From Roseobacter sp. (GTDB lineage: Bacteria > Pseudomonadota > Alphaproteobacteria > Rhodobacterales > Rhodobacteraceae): a stretch of 64,000 nucleotides of DNA. The stretch covers positions 1 through 64,000 of the forward strand of contig JAGXHA010000088.1 of assembly GCA_024636475.1 (NCBI GenBank), read 5' to 3'. The notes under the pieces were generated by a model that saw only the letters and a program-made list of their open reading frames with translations, was not told where the DNA came from and made no database searches. Below are positions 17,174 to 26,288 of this stretch, one piece after another. A program made the position numbers and the translations under genes. The first letter of the stretch is position 1, and every line of letters begins with the position of its first letter.

Positions 17174-18661
17174 ATGCAGCCGAAGGCCGTATCCGTGTCG
17201 AAAACAACTGCTGTAACCCCCCAGATCAAAGGGCTGATGATGGGCATGTTGGCGCTGGTCTTTGTGGTGATGCAGGCCGCAATGGCCTATGCAAAGCCGG
17301 AAAGCCTTGCGCCTTTGGCCGAGAAAATCAGCCCGTCTGTGGTGAACATCACGACCTCAACCACGGTCGAGGGGCGCACGGGTCCGCGTGGCATGGTCCC
17401 TGAAGGCTCTCCCTTCGAAGACTTCTTTCGCGAATTCGAAGACCGCAACAATCAAGGCGACTCCCCCCCGGCACCGCGCCGGTCGTCGGCCCTTGGGTCT
17501 GGTTTTGTCATCTCGGAAGACGGATATGTTGTAACAAACAACCACGTGATCGAAGGCGCAGATGAAATCACGATCGAGTTTTTTTCCGGCGAGGAGTTGA
17601 TCGCAAAGGTGATCGGTACCGATCCCAACACTGACATTGCACTTCTCAAGGTCGAAGCGCCCGGTGCGCTGCCCTTTGTGAGCTTTGGTGATAGCAACGC
17701 GGCCCGTGTCGGTGACTGGGTCATCGCGATGGGCAACCCGTTGGGGCAAGGCTTCTCGGTCTCTGCGGGGATCGTATCTGCCCGAAACCGTGCGTTGTCC
17801 GGCACGTATGACGATTATATCCAGACCGACGCAGCAATCAACCGGGGCAACTCTGGTGGGCCGCTGTTCAACATGGATGGTGCGGTGATTGGCGTGAACA
17901 CAGCGATCTTGTCGCCCAATGGCGGGTCCATCGGCATCGGCTTTTCAATGGCGTCCAACGTTGTGACCCGCGTGGTCGATCAGTTGAAAGAGTTTGGCGA
18001 AACCCGTCGCGGCTGGCTGGGTGTACGCATTCAGGATGTGACACAGGACGTGGCTGATGCAATGGGACTGGCCAAAGCGTCGGGCGCATTGATCACCGAC
18101 GTACCCGATGGGCCTGCGAAAGACGCGGGCCTGAAAACCGGCGATGTCATCATGAGCTTTGCCGGAGTAGAGGTTGAAGACACACGCGGTCTGGTCCGTC
18201 AGGTCGGCAACAGTACTGTTGGTGCCTCCGTGCGCGTGACCGTCATGCGTGAAGGTAAATCGCAGACCTTGAAAGTGACATTGGGGCGTCGTGAAGATGC
18301 CGCAGGCGAAAGTGCAGCGTCAGAAGATCCCGAGGAAGACACCGCACCCGAAGCTCCCGCAACCGTATCGATGTTGGGTTTGACAGTAGCACCGTTGACG
18401 GACGACATGCGTGAAGAAATTGGCGCGGATGAAGCGACGATGGGTCTGGCCGTGATGGAGGTGGACGAGGCGTCAGAAGCCTTTGAAAAAGGTCTGCGCA
18501 AAGGTGATGTCATCACCGAAGCTGGCCAGCAGACCATTGCGACAGTCGCAGATCTGGAGGACCAAGTCACCAAAGCGCGTGACGCTGGTCGCAAGTCACT
18601 CCTTTTGTTGGTGCGCCGCGCTGGTGATCCCCGCTTTGTTGCGATTGGACTGGACGAGTAA
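17174..18661 (+). CDS. degP: Do/DegP-family periplasmic serine protease
   Basis: A 495-residue HtrA-type protease and chaperone for envelope protein quality control. The N-terminal signal is a hydrophobic stretch (about 20-40) ending AMAYA. The trypsin-like domain has catalytic His124 (NNHV), Asp154 (NTDIALLKV) and Ser227 (GNSGGP). Two PDZ domains follow (about 265-360 and 395-490), separated by an acidic linker (about 372-393). The start is chosen by AGGAG close upstream. It follows hflKC, which regulates another membrane protease, but a terminator separates them. A heat-shock or envelope-stress promoter is likely but was not identified. Confidence 0.94.
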   Translation: MQPKAVSVSKTTAVTPQIKGLMMGMLALVFVVMQAAMAYAKPESLAPLAEKISPSVVNITTSTTVEGRTGPRGMVPEGSPFEDFFREFEDRNNQGDSPPAPRRSSALGSGFVISEDGYVVTNNHVIEGADEITIEFFSGEELIAKVIGTDPNTDIALLKVEAPGALPFVSFGDSNAARVGDWVIAMGNPLGQGFSVSAGIVSARNRALSGTYDDYIQTDAAINRGNSGGPLFNMDGAVIGVNTAILSPNGGSIGIGFSMASNVVTRVVDQLKEFGETRRGWLGVRIQDVTQDVADAMGLAKASGALITDVPDGPAKDAGLKTGDVIMSFAGVEVEDTRGLVRQVGNSTVGASVRVTVMREGKSQTLKVTLGRREDAAGESAASEDPEEDTAPEAPATVSMLGLTVAPLTDDMREEIGADEATMGLAVMEVDEASEAFEKGLRKGDVITEAGQQTIATVADLEDQVTKARDAGRKSLLLLVRRAGDPRFVAIGLDE

Positions 18662-18696
18662 ACCTCTTCTGGCTTTTACATAAATTTGACCTGAAG

Positions 18697-18732
18697 GACC
18701 CGCCCATGCCCTGCATCGGTGGGTCTTTCTTT
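18697..18732 (+). terminator. Intrinsic terminator after degP
   Basis: GACCCGCC - 13-nt loop - GGTGGGTC (one G-T pair), followed by TTTCTTT, 35 bp after the stop. Confidence 0.8.
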
Positions 18733-18807
18733 GCGTGTTTTGTGCGACCTTCTGTGTTGTTTCGCATATCGAAATTAGGTAGGCTCGACCGATACAAGGA
18801 GGCCTGA

Positions 18808-19494
18808 ATGCCTGAAACGACCACCTCTAACGCCTATCCTGAACGTTTAAATGCCTTGCGCACGCAATTACTGGCCGAGGCCGACATTACCAGCGTCCAA
18901 AACCAAGACCTGATCCAAAGCCGGCGGGAACAGATTTGTGACGCCGCGTTGGAGTTGTTTCTGGAAAAAGGGTTTGCTGCGACAACCGTGCGCGATATCT
19001 GCGCGCGCTCTGGCGTGAACCAGGCCAGCATTTATGATTACATTGCCAATAAAAATGACATCCTGCGGCGTCTGCTGAACCAGCTTTGGTTCCGCGAGGA
19101 CGTGCCGACCTTGTCGGTGATCTTGCAGGATAAATCCCTGTCGCTGGAAGCCGCGATTGAAAAATATTTCCGTGAAAGCTGGGCGATGAAACGCAAGGGT
19201 ACGTTGCTGGCCTATCGCTGTGTGCCGCATATGCAGCCCGAGGACCGCCAAGCGCTTCATGCCCGTGAACATGCCGCCATGAAGGACCTTGCCGACCAAC
19301 TTAGCGTGCGACTGGGGTTGGCGACGCAAGACCGCCGACTGGATATCATGGGCAATCTGATGGTGTTTCTTTCAGCGTTCGGCCCCATGCGGGACTGGCT
19401 GATCCGCGATGTCCCCGATGATGTGATCTTGCGCACAATCTCTACCGGGGCGGCGGCGATGGTGCGATCTTTGGCGGCCGAACACCCGGCCTAG
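18808..19494 (+). CDS. TetR/AcrR family transcriptional regulator
   Basis: A 228-residue regulator. The helix-turn-helix domain lies unusually far in (about 36-80), with REQICDAALELFLEKGFAATTVRDICARSGV and SIYDYIANKNDIL, after a 35-residue N-terminal extension. The C-terminal domain is helical with unknown ligand. AAGGAGG lies just upstream of the start. It converges with mur, the two reading frames overlapping by 4 bp at their stops. The neighbourhood gives no clear target. Confidence 0.88.
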   Translation: MPETTTSNAYPERLNALRTQLLAEADITSVQNQDLIQSRREQICDAALELFLEKGFAATTVRDICARSGVNQASIYDYIANKNDILRRLLNQLWFREDVPTLSVILQDKSLSLEAAIEKYFRESWAMKRKGTLLAYRCVPHMQPEDRQALHAREHAAMKDLADQLSVRLGLATQDRRLDIMGNLMVFLSAFGPMRDWLIRDVPDDVILRTISTGAAAMVRSLAAEHPA

Positions 19495-19913
19495 ACTTTG
19501 CGTGCGCGGATAACGGTGTGGTGGCTGACAATGTGGTAACCCAGTTCCGACGCCACCCGTCCCATCAACTCAGCAATCTCGGTTCCGGGAATTTCGACCA
19601 GATCACCGCTTTCGACGTCAACCAGATGATCATGATCCGTCTGCGGCATCATTTCATAGCGGGCAGGGGCGTCATCCATTACAAGCTTTCGCACAAGCCC
19701 TGCGTTTTCCAGTACTGACATCGTGCGGTAAACGGTTGCGACCGACACGGTATCATCCAGCGTTCGGGTTTTCTCGTACAGGTCCTCGACGCTGGGGTGA
19801 TCGTCGGTTTCCGACAGGATCGTCACGATCGATGCGCGTTGAGGTGTGACGCGCAGCCCTGCATCGCGCAGCATTTGCCTGTAATCGAGACCATTGTTCA
19901 AAGCGCTCACCAT
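19491..19913 (-). CDS. mur: Fur-family metalloregulator, probably the manganese regulator Mur
   Basis: A 140-residue repressor of the Fur family. It has the N-terminal winged helix (RVTPQRASIVTILSE, then VSVATVYRTMSVLENAGL) and the metal-binding core around TDHDHLVDVESGDLVEI, with a C-terminal HxxxHH segment. In Rhodobacterales, Fur-like proteins next to sitABCD are usually Mur, which represses manganese uptake. Position divergent from sitA supports this over iron Fur, zinc Zur or Irr. The start at 19913 faces a promoter region with two overlapping palindromes. Confidence 0.83.
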   Translation of the reverse strand: MVSALNNGLDYRQMLRDAGLRVTPQRASIVTILSETDDHPSVEDLYEKTRTLDDTVSVATVYRTMSVLENAGLVRKLVMDDAPARYEMMPQTDHDHLVDVESGDLVEIPGTEIAELMGRVASELGYHIVSHHTVIRARKV

Positions 19914-19975
19914 TCTCTGTTTGAGCCTACATTATGCAAGTTCGCCCTTGTCCGCAAGTTTTTGCGATCTATTCT

Positions 19976-20011
19976 CATTTGCATGTTTGACAAATGCGAC
20001 TAATTCGCATT
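19976..20011. promoter_or_regulatory. Two overlapping palindromes, candidate Mur/Fur operator
   Basis: CATTTG-N9-CAAATG (19976-19996) overlaps AATGCGA-CTAAT-TCGCATT (19993-20011, perfect 7-bp arms). Together they fill the centre of the 135-bp mur-sitA intergenic region. This is where a Fur-family repressor controlling sitABCD and its own gene would bind. Confidence 0.7.
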
Positions 20012-20048
20012 AACAAGTAGCGAACCCGTCGGGCGAATGGAGAATTTG

Positions 20049-20942
20049 ATGAACAGAACGATTTTTTCGACAGTTTCGGCAGCCGTTTTGACGATGGCAG
20101 CCCCTTTGTGGGCAGCTGATTTCAAGGTGGTGACAACTTTTACTGTTCTGGCAGACATGGCGCAGCAGGTAGGCGGTGACGCTGCAGAGGTGGTTTCAAT
20201 CACCAAGCCGGGTGCTGAAATTCACGGCTATTCGCCTACGCCACGCGATATCGTAGGCGCTGTTGATGCGGATCTGATCTTGTGGAACGGTCTGAACCTC
20301 GAGCTTTGGTTCGAGCAATTCTTGTCTAATTTAGGCGATATCCCATCCGTGACCCTGACCGACGGGATCGATCCGATTTCGATCTCGGGTGGAGATTATG
20401 AGGGCATGCCAAATCCCCATGCATGGATGGGGCTGGAAAATGCGTTGATCTATGTCGACAATATCGCGACCGCCTTTGCACAGTATGACCCAGACAACGC
20501 AGACACGTACAAATCCAACGCCGAAAACTACAAGACCGAGATCCGTGATACAATCAATCCGCTGCGCGAACGCATCGCTGAAATCCCGGAAGGCCAGCGC
20601 TGGTTGGTGACGTGCGAGGGCGCATTTAGCTATCTGGCACGCGATTTTGGGATGAAAGAACTGTATCTTTGGCCGATGAACGCCGACCAGACGGGCACAC
20701 CCCAACAGGTACGGAAGGTCATCGACGAAGTGCGCGATAATGATATTCCGGTTGTGTTCTGCGAAAGCACCGTCAACACATCTCCGGCGAAACAGGTCGC
20801 GCGTGAAACTGGTGCGGCATATGGTGGGGTGCTTTATGTTGATAGCCTTAGCACCTCCGAGGGCCCTGTGCCCAGCTATCTGGACCTTTTGCGCGTGACA
20901 TCGCAGACGGTTGCCGACGGCTTGCTGAACAACCTTAAATGA
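20049..20942 (+). CDS. sitA: Manganese/iron ABC transporter, substrate-binding protein SitA
   Basis: A 297-residue periplasmic cluster A-I binding protein for Mn2+/Fe2+. The signal peptide ends LWAADF. The predicted metal ligands are His59, His124, Glu190 and Asp265. The His-His-Glu-Asp set is that of manganese/iron binders rather than the third histidine of zinc-binding ZnuA. An in-frame ATG at 20037 lies within the ribosome-binding region. GGAG at 20039-20042 is spaced for ATG 20049, which is preferred. It is the first gene of sitABCD. Confidence 0.92.
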   Translation: MNRTIFSTVSAAVLTMAAPLWAADFKVVTTFTVLADMAQQVGGDAAEVVSITKPGAEIHGYSPTPRDIVGAVDADLILWNGLNLELWFEQFLSNLGDIPSVTLTDGIDPISISGGDYEGMPNPHAWMGLENALIYVDNIATAFAQYDPDNADTYKSNAENYKTEIRDTINPLRERIAEIPEGQRWLVTCEGAFSYLARDFGMKELYLWPMNADQTGTPQQVRKVIDEVRDNDIPVVFCESTVNTSPAKQVARETGAAYGGVLYVDSLSTSEGPVPSYLDLLRVTSQTVADGLLNNLK

Positions 20943-20955
20943 TTGGAACTTATCC

Positions 20956-21852
20956 ATGACAAGCGCTGAAATCATCCACGAGGCTGAACATTTCGCGCCT
21001 GAGGACAGTGGCATCTCGGCCCATAATGTGACCGTGACGTACCGCAACGGTCACACTGCGCTTTATGACGCGAGTTTCGAGATTCCACGCGGAACGATCA
21101 CGGCCTTGGTCGGGGTAAACGGTGCTGGTAAATCCACCTTGTTCAAGGTGATCATGGGGTTCCTGCCCGCCGCCGCGGGCGAGATTACGTTGCTGGGCAA
21201 GACTGTGCGCGAGGCGCTGCGCGAGAACCTTGTCGCTTATGTGCCCCAATCAGAGGAGGTTGACTGGGCTTTCCCCGTGCTGGTGCAAGATGTCGTTATG
21301 ATGGGCCGCTATGGCCACATGGGCTTCCTGCGCCGCCCTAAGGCGGCTGACCACATGGCCGTAGAAGAGGCACTGCGCCGCGTGAACATGACCGAGTTTC
21401 GCAACCGCCAAATTGGCGAGCTGTCGGGCGGTCAGCGCAAGCGGGTGTTTCTGGCCCGCGCCTTGGCGCAAGACGGCCGCGTGATCCTGCTCGACGAACC
21501 CTTTACGGGTGTTGACGTCAAAACCGAAGACCAGATCGTGGCACTTCTGCGTGAATTGCGCGACGAGGGGCGGGTGATGCTTGTCTCGACGCATAACCTT
21601 GGCTCAGTGCCCGAGTTTTGCGACCGCACCGTGCTGGTCAAGGGCACGATCCTTGCCTACGGTCCGACAGAGACGGTGTTTACCCACGATAACCTTGAAA
21701 AAGCCTTTGGGGGCGTGCTGCGCCAGTTCACCCTTGGTGGCAGGGACCTGCATGACGATGATGATGGCCGCGAGGTGCGCATTATAACCGACGATGAACG
21801 CCCCTTTGTTCATTACGGTCAAGCGGTTGTGAAGGGTGAGGACGACATATGA
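20956..21852 (+). CDS. sitB: Manganese/iron ABC transporter, ATP-binding protein SitB
   Basis: A 298-residue ABC ATPase. Walker A is GVNGAGKST, the signature LSGGQRKRV, Walker [13 protein letters not shown] and the H-loop STHN. The C-terminus has a run of aspartates (HDDDDG), acidic and histidine-containing, which might sense or bind metal (speculative). It follows sitA by 13 bp, and its stop overlaps the sitC start as ATGA. Confidence 0.94.
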   Translation: MTSAEIIHEAEHFAPEDSGISAHNVTVTYRNGHTALYDASFEIPRGTITALVGVNGAGKSTLFKVIMGFLPAAAGEITLLGKTVREALRENLVAYVPQSEEVDWAFPVLVQDVVMMGRYGHMGFLRRPKAADHMAVEEALRRVNMTEFRNRQIGELSGGQRKRVFLARALAQDGRVILLDEPFTGVDVKTEDQIVALLRELRDEGRVMLVSTHNLGSVPEFCDRTVLVKGTILAYGPTETVFTHDNLEKAFGGVLRQFTLGGRDLHDDDDGREVRIITDDERPFVHYGQAVVKGEDDI

Positions 21853-22724
21853 TCGACGTCCTGCTAGAGCCGTTTGGCTACAGCTATATGTTCAACGCAA
21901 TGTGGGTGTCAGGGATGGTGGGGGCTGTCTGTGCCTTTCTGTCGTGCTATCTGATGCTCAAGGGCTGGTCGCTGATTGGCGACGCGCTGAGCCATTCGGT
22001 CGTGCCGGGTGTCGCCGGGGCCTATATGCTGGGTTTGCCCTTTGCTTTGGGGGCGTTCTTGGCTGGCGGGATGGCCGCAGCCGCGATGCTTTTTCTATCG
22101 GGGCGGTCAGGGCTAAAGATCGACGTCGTCATCGGGATCATCTTTACGTCGTTCTTCGGGCTGGGCCTGTTCATGGTCTCGCTCTCGCCCATGTCGGTCA
22201 GCATCCAGACCATCATCATGGGCAACATTCTGGCCATTGCACCTGCGGATATCATTCAACTGGCGATCATTGGCGTCGTATGTCTGACCGTATTGCTGCT
22301 AAAATGGAAAGACCTCATGGTCACCTTCTTCGATGAAAATCACGCACGCTCAATCGGTCTGAAGCCGGATCTGCTGAAGGTGGTCTTTTTTATGTTGTTA
22401 TCCGCCGCTGTGGTGGCCGCGATGATGACGGTTGGGGCGTTTCTGGTCATTGCGATGGTCGTTACCCCCGGTGCGACGGCCTATCTGCTGTGCGACCGCT
22501 TCCCGCGACTGATCGTGACATCTGTCGTGATCGGCACGCTGACCGGTTTCTTTGGGGCCTATATCAGCTATTTCCTGGACGGTGCCACTGGCGGCGTGAT
22601 CGTCACCTTGCAAACTTCGATCTTCTTGCTGGCGTTTGTCTTTGCCCCCAAACACGGGGTTCTTGCGGCACGGCGCAAAGCGGCACAGGCGTTGCAGTCT
22701 TTGCGCAAGGAGGCTTCTTTGTGA
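21849..22724 (+). CDS. sitC: Manganese/iron ABC transporter, permease SitC
   Basis: A 291-residue ABC-3 family permease with about eight membrane segments. It shows [16 protein letters not shown] and [19 protein letters not shown], which are conserved in this family. It overlaps sitB by 4 bp and sitD by 4 bp. Two different permeases, as here, mark the SitABCD/YfeABCD type rather than the homodimeric MntB type. Confidence 0.93.
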   Translation: MIDVLLEPFGYSYMFNAMWVSGMVGAVCAFLSCYLMLKGWSLIGDALSHSVVPGVAGAYMLGLPFALGAFLAGGMAAAAMLFLSGRSGLKIDVVIGIIFTSFFGLGLFMVSLSPMSVSIQTIIMGNILAIAPADIIQLAIIGVVCLTVLLLKWKDLMVTFFDENHARSIGLKPDLLKVVFFMLLSAAVVAAMMTVGAFLVIAMVVTPGATAYLLCDRFPRLIVTSVVIGTLTGFFGAYISYFLDGATGGVIVTLQTSIFLLAFVFAPKHGVLAARRKAAQALQSLRKEASL

Positions 22725-23575
22725 TCGAGACCTTGCTGTTTCCATTCCAGTTTCCATTCATGCAAAACGCCTTCTGGATCGTGTTGCTGGTCGGCCCCCC
22801 CACAGCGCTGCTGTCTTGCTTTCTGGTGCTGAAAGGCTGGGCGCTGATGGGTGACGCTGTCAGTCATGCGGTGCTTCCGGGCGTCGTGCTGGCGTGGATT
22901 ACCGGCATCCCGTTGATCATCGGGGCTTTTGCTGCGGGCATGTCTTGCGCGCTGTTGACTGGCTATCTGAGCTATAACAGCCGGATCAAGCAGGACACGG
23001 TGATGGGGGTCGTTTTCTCGGGGATGTTCGGGATCGGGATCATCATGTATACCTCAATCAGCACCAACCAACATTTGGATCACATCTTGTTTGGCAATAT
23101 GCTGGGCGTGGGACCGCAAGATTTGTGGACTGCGGGGACAATTTCGTTTTTTGTCACTGCGTTCTTGGTCTTGAAATGGAAAGACCTGCTGCTGCATGCG
23201 TTTGATCCGGCCCAGGCCCAGGCCAGCGGTCTACGCACAGGGCTTTTGCATTATGGATTGCTTGCTGTTTTGTCGCTGACCATCGTCGCCACGCTGACGG
23301 CGACGGGGTTGATTTTGGCAGTCGCCTTGCTGGTGACGCCGGGGGCAATCTCGTTTCTTGTGGTGCGCAGCTTTGGCCCGATGTTGATCGTATCCGTTGC
23401 GGTTTGCACCTTGTCTATGTTCGCGGGCACCTACCTGAGCTTCTTTATCGACAGCGCCCCGGCTCCGACAATTGTCTTGATCATGACGGCTGTTTTCATC
23501 CTTGCCTTTGCAAACCGCCTGTTTGCGACCCGAAGGGCCTCGCGATTGGCATCTGTGACTGTCGAGCCCAGATGA
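22721..23575 (+). CDS. sitD: Manganese/iron ABC transporter, permease SitD
   Basis: A 284-residue ABC-3 permease, paralogous to SitC (shared GDAVSHAVLPGVVLAW and VTPGAISFLVV). The start is a GTG at 22721, overlapping the sitC stop as GTGA and preceded by AAGGAGG. The longer frame from 22490 runs back into sitC and is rejected. It is the last gene of sitABCD, and transposon debris lies just downstream. Confidence 0.92.
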   Translation: MIETLLFPFQFPFMQNAFWIVLLVGPPTALLSCFLVLKGWALMGDAVSHAVLPGVVLAWITGIPLIIGAFAAGMSCALLTGYLSYNSRIKQDTVMGVVFSGMFGIGIIMYTSISTNQHLDHILFGNMLGVGPQDLWTAGTISFFVTAFLVLKWKDLLLHAFDPAQAQASGLRTGLLHYGLLAVLSLTIVATLTATGLILAVALLVTPGAISFLVVRSFGPMLIVSVAVCTLSMFAGTYLSFFIDSAPAPTIVLIMTAVFILAFANRLFATRRASRLASVTVEPR

Positions 23576-23595
23576 GTTGAGAACCAAGGCTTTCT

Positions 23596-23785
23596 GACTG
23601 CGGCAGGGTTGAGCCGTTCTTTCAATCACTCAAGGCAGAGGTCATCTGGCGCAAGCGTTGGCACACCAGACGCCAAGCCGATGGAACAGTATTCCAGTCT
23701 ATTGGGGGCTTTCACACTCCTCAACGGCAGCACTTGTGATGAGGTGGCACAAAGCGCCTTGGCCTTTGCGCGAAAGGCTGCATGA
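23596..23785 (+). pseudogene. Remnant of an IS3-family transposase C-terminus
   Basis: Reading from 23611 the plus strand gives EPFFQSLKAEVIW then RKRWHTRRQA, matching the C-terminal part of IS3-family DDE transposases (usually ESFF.SLK.E.IWRR.W.TRR.A). The reading then decays (FQSIGGF instead of a tyrosine-rich segment), meets two stops, and resumes in a shifted frame as SALAFARKAA with a stop at 23783-23785, corresponding to the usual SPLAFERKAA end. About 35 bp further (to about 23823) a GGGACAAGACCA sequence resembles an IS right end. The rest of the element is missing. The 23576-23895 gap holds nothing else recognisable. Confidence 0.78.
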
Positions 23786-23895
23786 ACGCGTTCAAAGACC
23801 GGAACGCAAGCGGGACAAGACCATGACGCAGTTGTTTCAGAATGTGACCTGCCATTTCCCAGAAACGATCACCAACAATCCGTGTGATCAACCTG

Positions 23896-24543
23896 CTAGC
23901 CGTTGAAATTCGCCATAAGTTGATAGAATTTCTCGCCTTGCACGGCCACGTGGCTGCGCAACACGTGAGCTGCTTTCTCTGCATCTTCGGCTTTAAGCGC
24001 ATCCACTATTTCGCGGTGTTCGGTCATTGACTGCGCCATGCGCCCCCGAAACCGCAGTTGCATTTTGCGATAAGCCTTAAGTTTGCTCTGTAAGCGAAGT
24101 GCCTGTTTTTCCAGATAACAATTGGCTGTTCCACGATAGATGATTTGGTGGAATTTTTCATTCTCGCTATAGTATTTTGCATGGTCATTTGCATCGATCG
24201 CCTTTTGGCAACTGCTATTCGCATCGACAAGTTGCTGTAACCCTTCCTCCGAAATCCGCGATGCGGCCAACCTGCCGCAAGCGGCTTCCAGCTCCGCCAT
24301 CATCTCGAACATCTCCATCAATTGAACTGGTCCGGGCTGGCGCACAAAAACGCCACGACGGGGGATTTTCTCGGCGATGCCGTCAGAGACAAGTACCTGC
24401 AATGCCTCACGAATAGGCGTGCGCGAAACGTTGAACTGTTCGGCAAGTGTAACCTCGTCCAGCCGTTCGCCGTCGCGATATGTTCCTGAAAAGACAAGCT
24501 GCTCTAGCGTCTCGGCAATCTTGTCTGCGCGTCTTATTTCCAT
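23896..24543 (-). CDS. matR: GntR/FCD-family regulator, probable malonate regulator MatR
   Basis: A 215-residue repressor. The N-terminal winged helix carries LAEQFNVSRTPIREALQVLVSDG. The C-terminal FCD domain has histidines likely to bind metal and ligand: NEKFHQIIY, MTEHREIVDAL and LRSHVAVQG. It is divergent from the malonate operon, 143 bp apart. The intergenic region contains TTGTATACAA, close to the operator reported for rhizobial MatR, so malonate-responsive control of matPQMAB is likely. Confidence 0.88.
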   Translation of the reverse strand: MEIRRADKIAETLEQLVFSGTYRDGERLDEVTLAEQFNVSRTPIREALQVLVSDGIAEKIPRRGVFVRQPGPVQLMEMFEMMAELEAACGRLAASRISEEGLQQLVDANSSCQKAIDANDHAKYYSENEKFHQIIYRGTANCYLEKQALRLQSKLKAYRKMQLRFRGRMAQSMTEHREIVDALKAEDAEKAAHVLRSHVAVQGEKFYQLMANFNG

Positions 24544-24590
24544 GCGGATCAGCTAGCATTATACCTGAGACAAACGCAATATAGATATGA

Positions 24591-24600
24591 TTGTATACAA
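24591..24600. promoter_or_regulatory. MatR-type operator
   Basis: TTGTATACAA is a perfect 10-bp palindrome. The 14-nt context GATTGTATACAAGA matches the rhizobial MatR operator TCTTGTATACACGA at 11 of 14 positions (operator sequence recalled from the literature). It lies 48 bp from the matR start and 87 bp from matP. Confidence 0.75.
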
Positions 24601-24686
24601 GATGTTTGACTTAGAATGCAGGATGTGGAACTCATTGTGACGTAGAATCGGGGCTTTTGACTCTGGTCACATTCTGGGAGGAATTT

Positions 24687-25673
24687 ATGAAGATGACTGC
24701 ACTCAAGGCGGCGGTGACGCTTGCCTGTTTTACGCTTGGTTCTGCTGCACAGGCCGAAACCCTGCGACTTTCCCATCAATGGTCCGCAACGGACGTGCGC
24801 AACAAGGTCGCTCAGATCGTTGCCGATGGCGTGGCCGAGGCCAATGTCGATCTGGACATCCAGATTTTCGGCTCGCAATCCTTGTTTAAAGCACGTGAAC
24901 AGTACCGCCCCCTCAGCCGCGGGCAGCTGGACATGACGGTTCTGCCGCTCAGCTATGCGGGCGGACAGCAGCCTGCCTTCAACTTGACCCTGATGCCCGG
25001 TCTGGTGAAAAACCACGATCACGCAGCGCGGCTAAGTGCATCGCCCTTCATGCAAGCCCTGGAAGAAAAGATGGCAGACGACGACGTGATGGTGCTCGTC
25101 CATGGCTATCTTGCGGGCGGATTTGTTGGCAAAGACAAATGTATCACCAAGCCTGAAGATGTGGCCGGACTGCAAATTCGCGCAGCGGGCAAGTCGTTCG
25201 AGCAAATGTTGGCTGGTGCCGGGGCTTCCATCGCCTCGATGGCATCGTCCGAGCTTTATAACGGTATGCAGACTGGCGTTTTGACAGCAGCAAATACATC
25301 ATCCTCGTCTTTCGTATCCTATCGGATTTACGAGCAAGTCTCGTGCTATACTCCTGCGGGCGACGTTGCGTTGTGGTTCATGTATCAACCCTTGCTGATG
25401 AACAAAGCCAAATTTGAATCGCTGACAGAAGACCAGCAGGCAGCGCTTTTGGCCGCTGCCGAAAAAGCCGAAGCGTTCTATCTGGAAGAAGCCAAGAAAG
25501 AAGACACCGCATCCGAACAGGTCTTCCGTGATGCAGGCGTCGAGATTGCGCAGATGACCCAAGCGGATTTTGACGCATGGCGCGCCTTGGCCCAAGAAAC
25601 ATCCTACAAAGCCTTCATCGAAGAAGTACCAGATGGGCAGGCACTTTTGGACATGGCCTTCGCGGTCGAGTAA
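24687..25673 (+). CDS. matP: TRAP transporter solute-binding protein (malonate)
   Basis: A 328-residue DctP-family periplasmic binding protein with a signal peptide ending AAQAETL. It shows the typical DctP layout, including a central segment around PEDVAGLQIRAAGK containing the conserved substrate-carboxylate arginine region. The frame opens at 24657, but GGAGG precedes ATG 24687. It is the first gene of an operon whose downstream enzymes act on malonate, which gives the substrate assignment (established for matPQMAB of Sinorhizobium). An intrinsic terminator follows it. Confidence 0.9.
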   Translation: MKMTALKAAVTLACFTLGSAAQAETLRLSHQWSATDVRNKVAQIVADGVAEANVDLDIQIFGSQSLFKAREQYRPLSRGQLDMTVLPLSYAGGQQPAFNLTLMPGLVKNHDHAARLSASPFMQALEEKMADDDVMVLVHGYLAGGFVGKDKCITKPEDVAGLQIRAAGKSFEQMLAGAGASIASMASSELYNGMQTGVLTAANTSSSSFVSYRIYEQVSCYTPAGDVALWFMYQPLLMNKAKFESLTEDQQAALLAAAEKAEAFYLEEAKKEDTASEQVFRDAGVEIAQMTQADFDAWRALAQETSYKAFIEEVPDGQALLDMAFAVE

Positions 25674-25681
25674 CCAAATCG

Positions 25682-25705
25682 AAAGGGGCGTTCGCGCCCC
25701 TTTTT
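25682..25705 (+). terminator. Terminator/attenuator inside the malonate operon
   Basis: AAAGGGGCG-TTCG-CGCCCCTTT with further T residues: a 9-bp perfect stem with a UUCG loop, directly after matP and 35 bp before matQ. It probably allows partial read-through so that binding protein is made in excess over permease. Confidence 0.88.
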
Positions 25706-25739
25706 GCCCCCACTTCCCCCCACCTCAAGGAGACCACAT

Positions 25740-26288
25740 ATGGCTGGCCAAAGCGCTGCTGTCGTATCGCGTACGGGCGACAACCCATTTTTGAAGGTTG
25801 TTGCGGCTCTTTCAACCGTTGCGGGATGGTTTTCGGCTGCCATGATCGTCGCTGCCGTTTTGATCACCTGTCAGATGATCTTTATCCGCTTTGTCCTGAA
25901 CGGATCGACGATCTGGCAGACCGAGGCGGTGATCTACCTTGCGATCAGCTCGACGTTGGTGGGGCTGCCTTATGTGCAACGGCTACGCGGCCATGTGAAT
26001 GTGGATTTGGTTCCGCTGACCATGGGGCCGAGGTTGCGCTATAATATGGCGATATTCACGCTTAGCCTGTCCAGCGTCATGGTCGCGATCATGCTCTGGT
26101 ATGGCTTTGAATTCTGGCACATTGCGTTCGAGCGTAACTGGAAATCAGACACGGTCTGGGGCGTGCGCTTGTGGATTCCCTATGCGTCGCTGCCCATCGG
26201 CTTTGCGCTTTTTTTGCTGCAATTGATTGCGGATTTGGTCGCTGTCATCTTGAAAATTGATAAGCCCTTTGGCTTGGAGGACGCGTAA
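25740..26288 (+). CDS. matQ: TRAP transporter small permease (malonate)
   Basis: A 182-residue DctQ-family membrane protein with four predicted helices. It contains the conserved WQTEAVIYLAISSTLVGLPY region. ATG 25740 is preceded by AAGGAGA, and the earlier in-frame ATG at 25704 lies in the terminator-distal leader and is rejected. The stop shares one base with the matM start (TAATG). Confidence 0.9.
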   Translation: MAGQSAAVVSRTGDNPFLKVVAALSTVAGWFSAAMIVAAVLITCQMIFIRFVLNGSTIWQTEAVIYLAISSTLVGLPYVQRLRGHVNVDLVPLTMGPRLRYNMAIFTLSLSSVMVAIMLWYGFEFWHIAFERNWKSDTVWGVRLWIPYASLPIGFALFLLQLIADLVAVILKIDKPFGLEDA

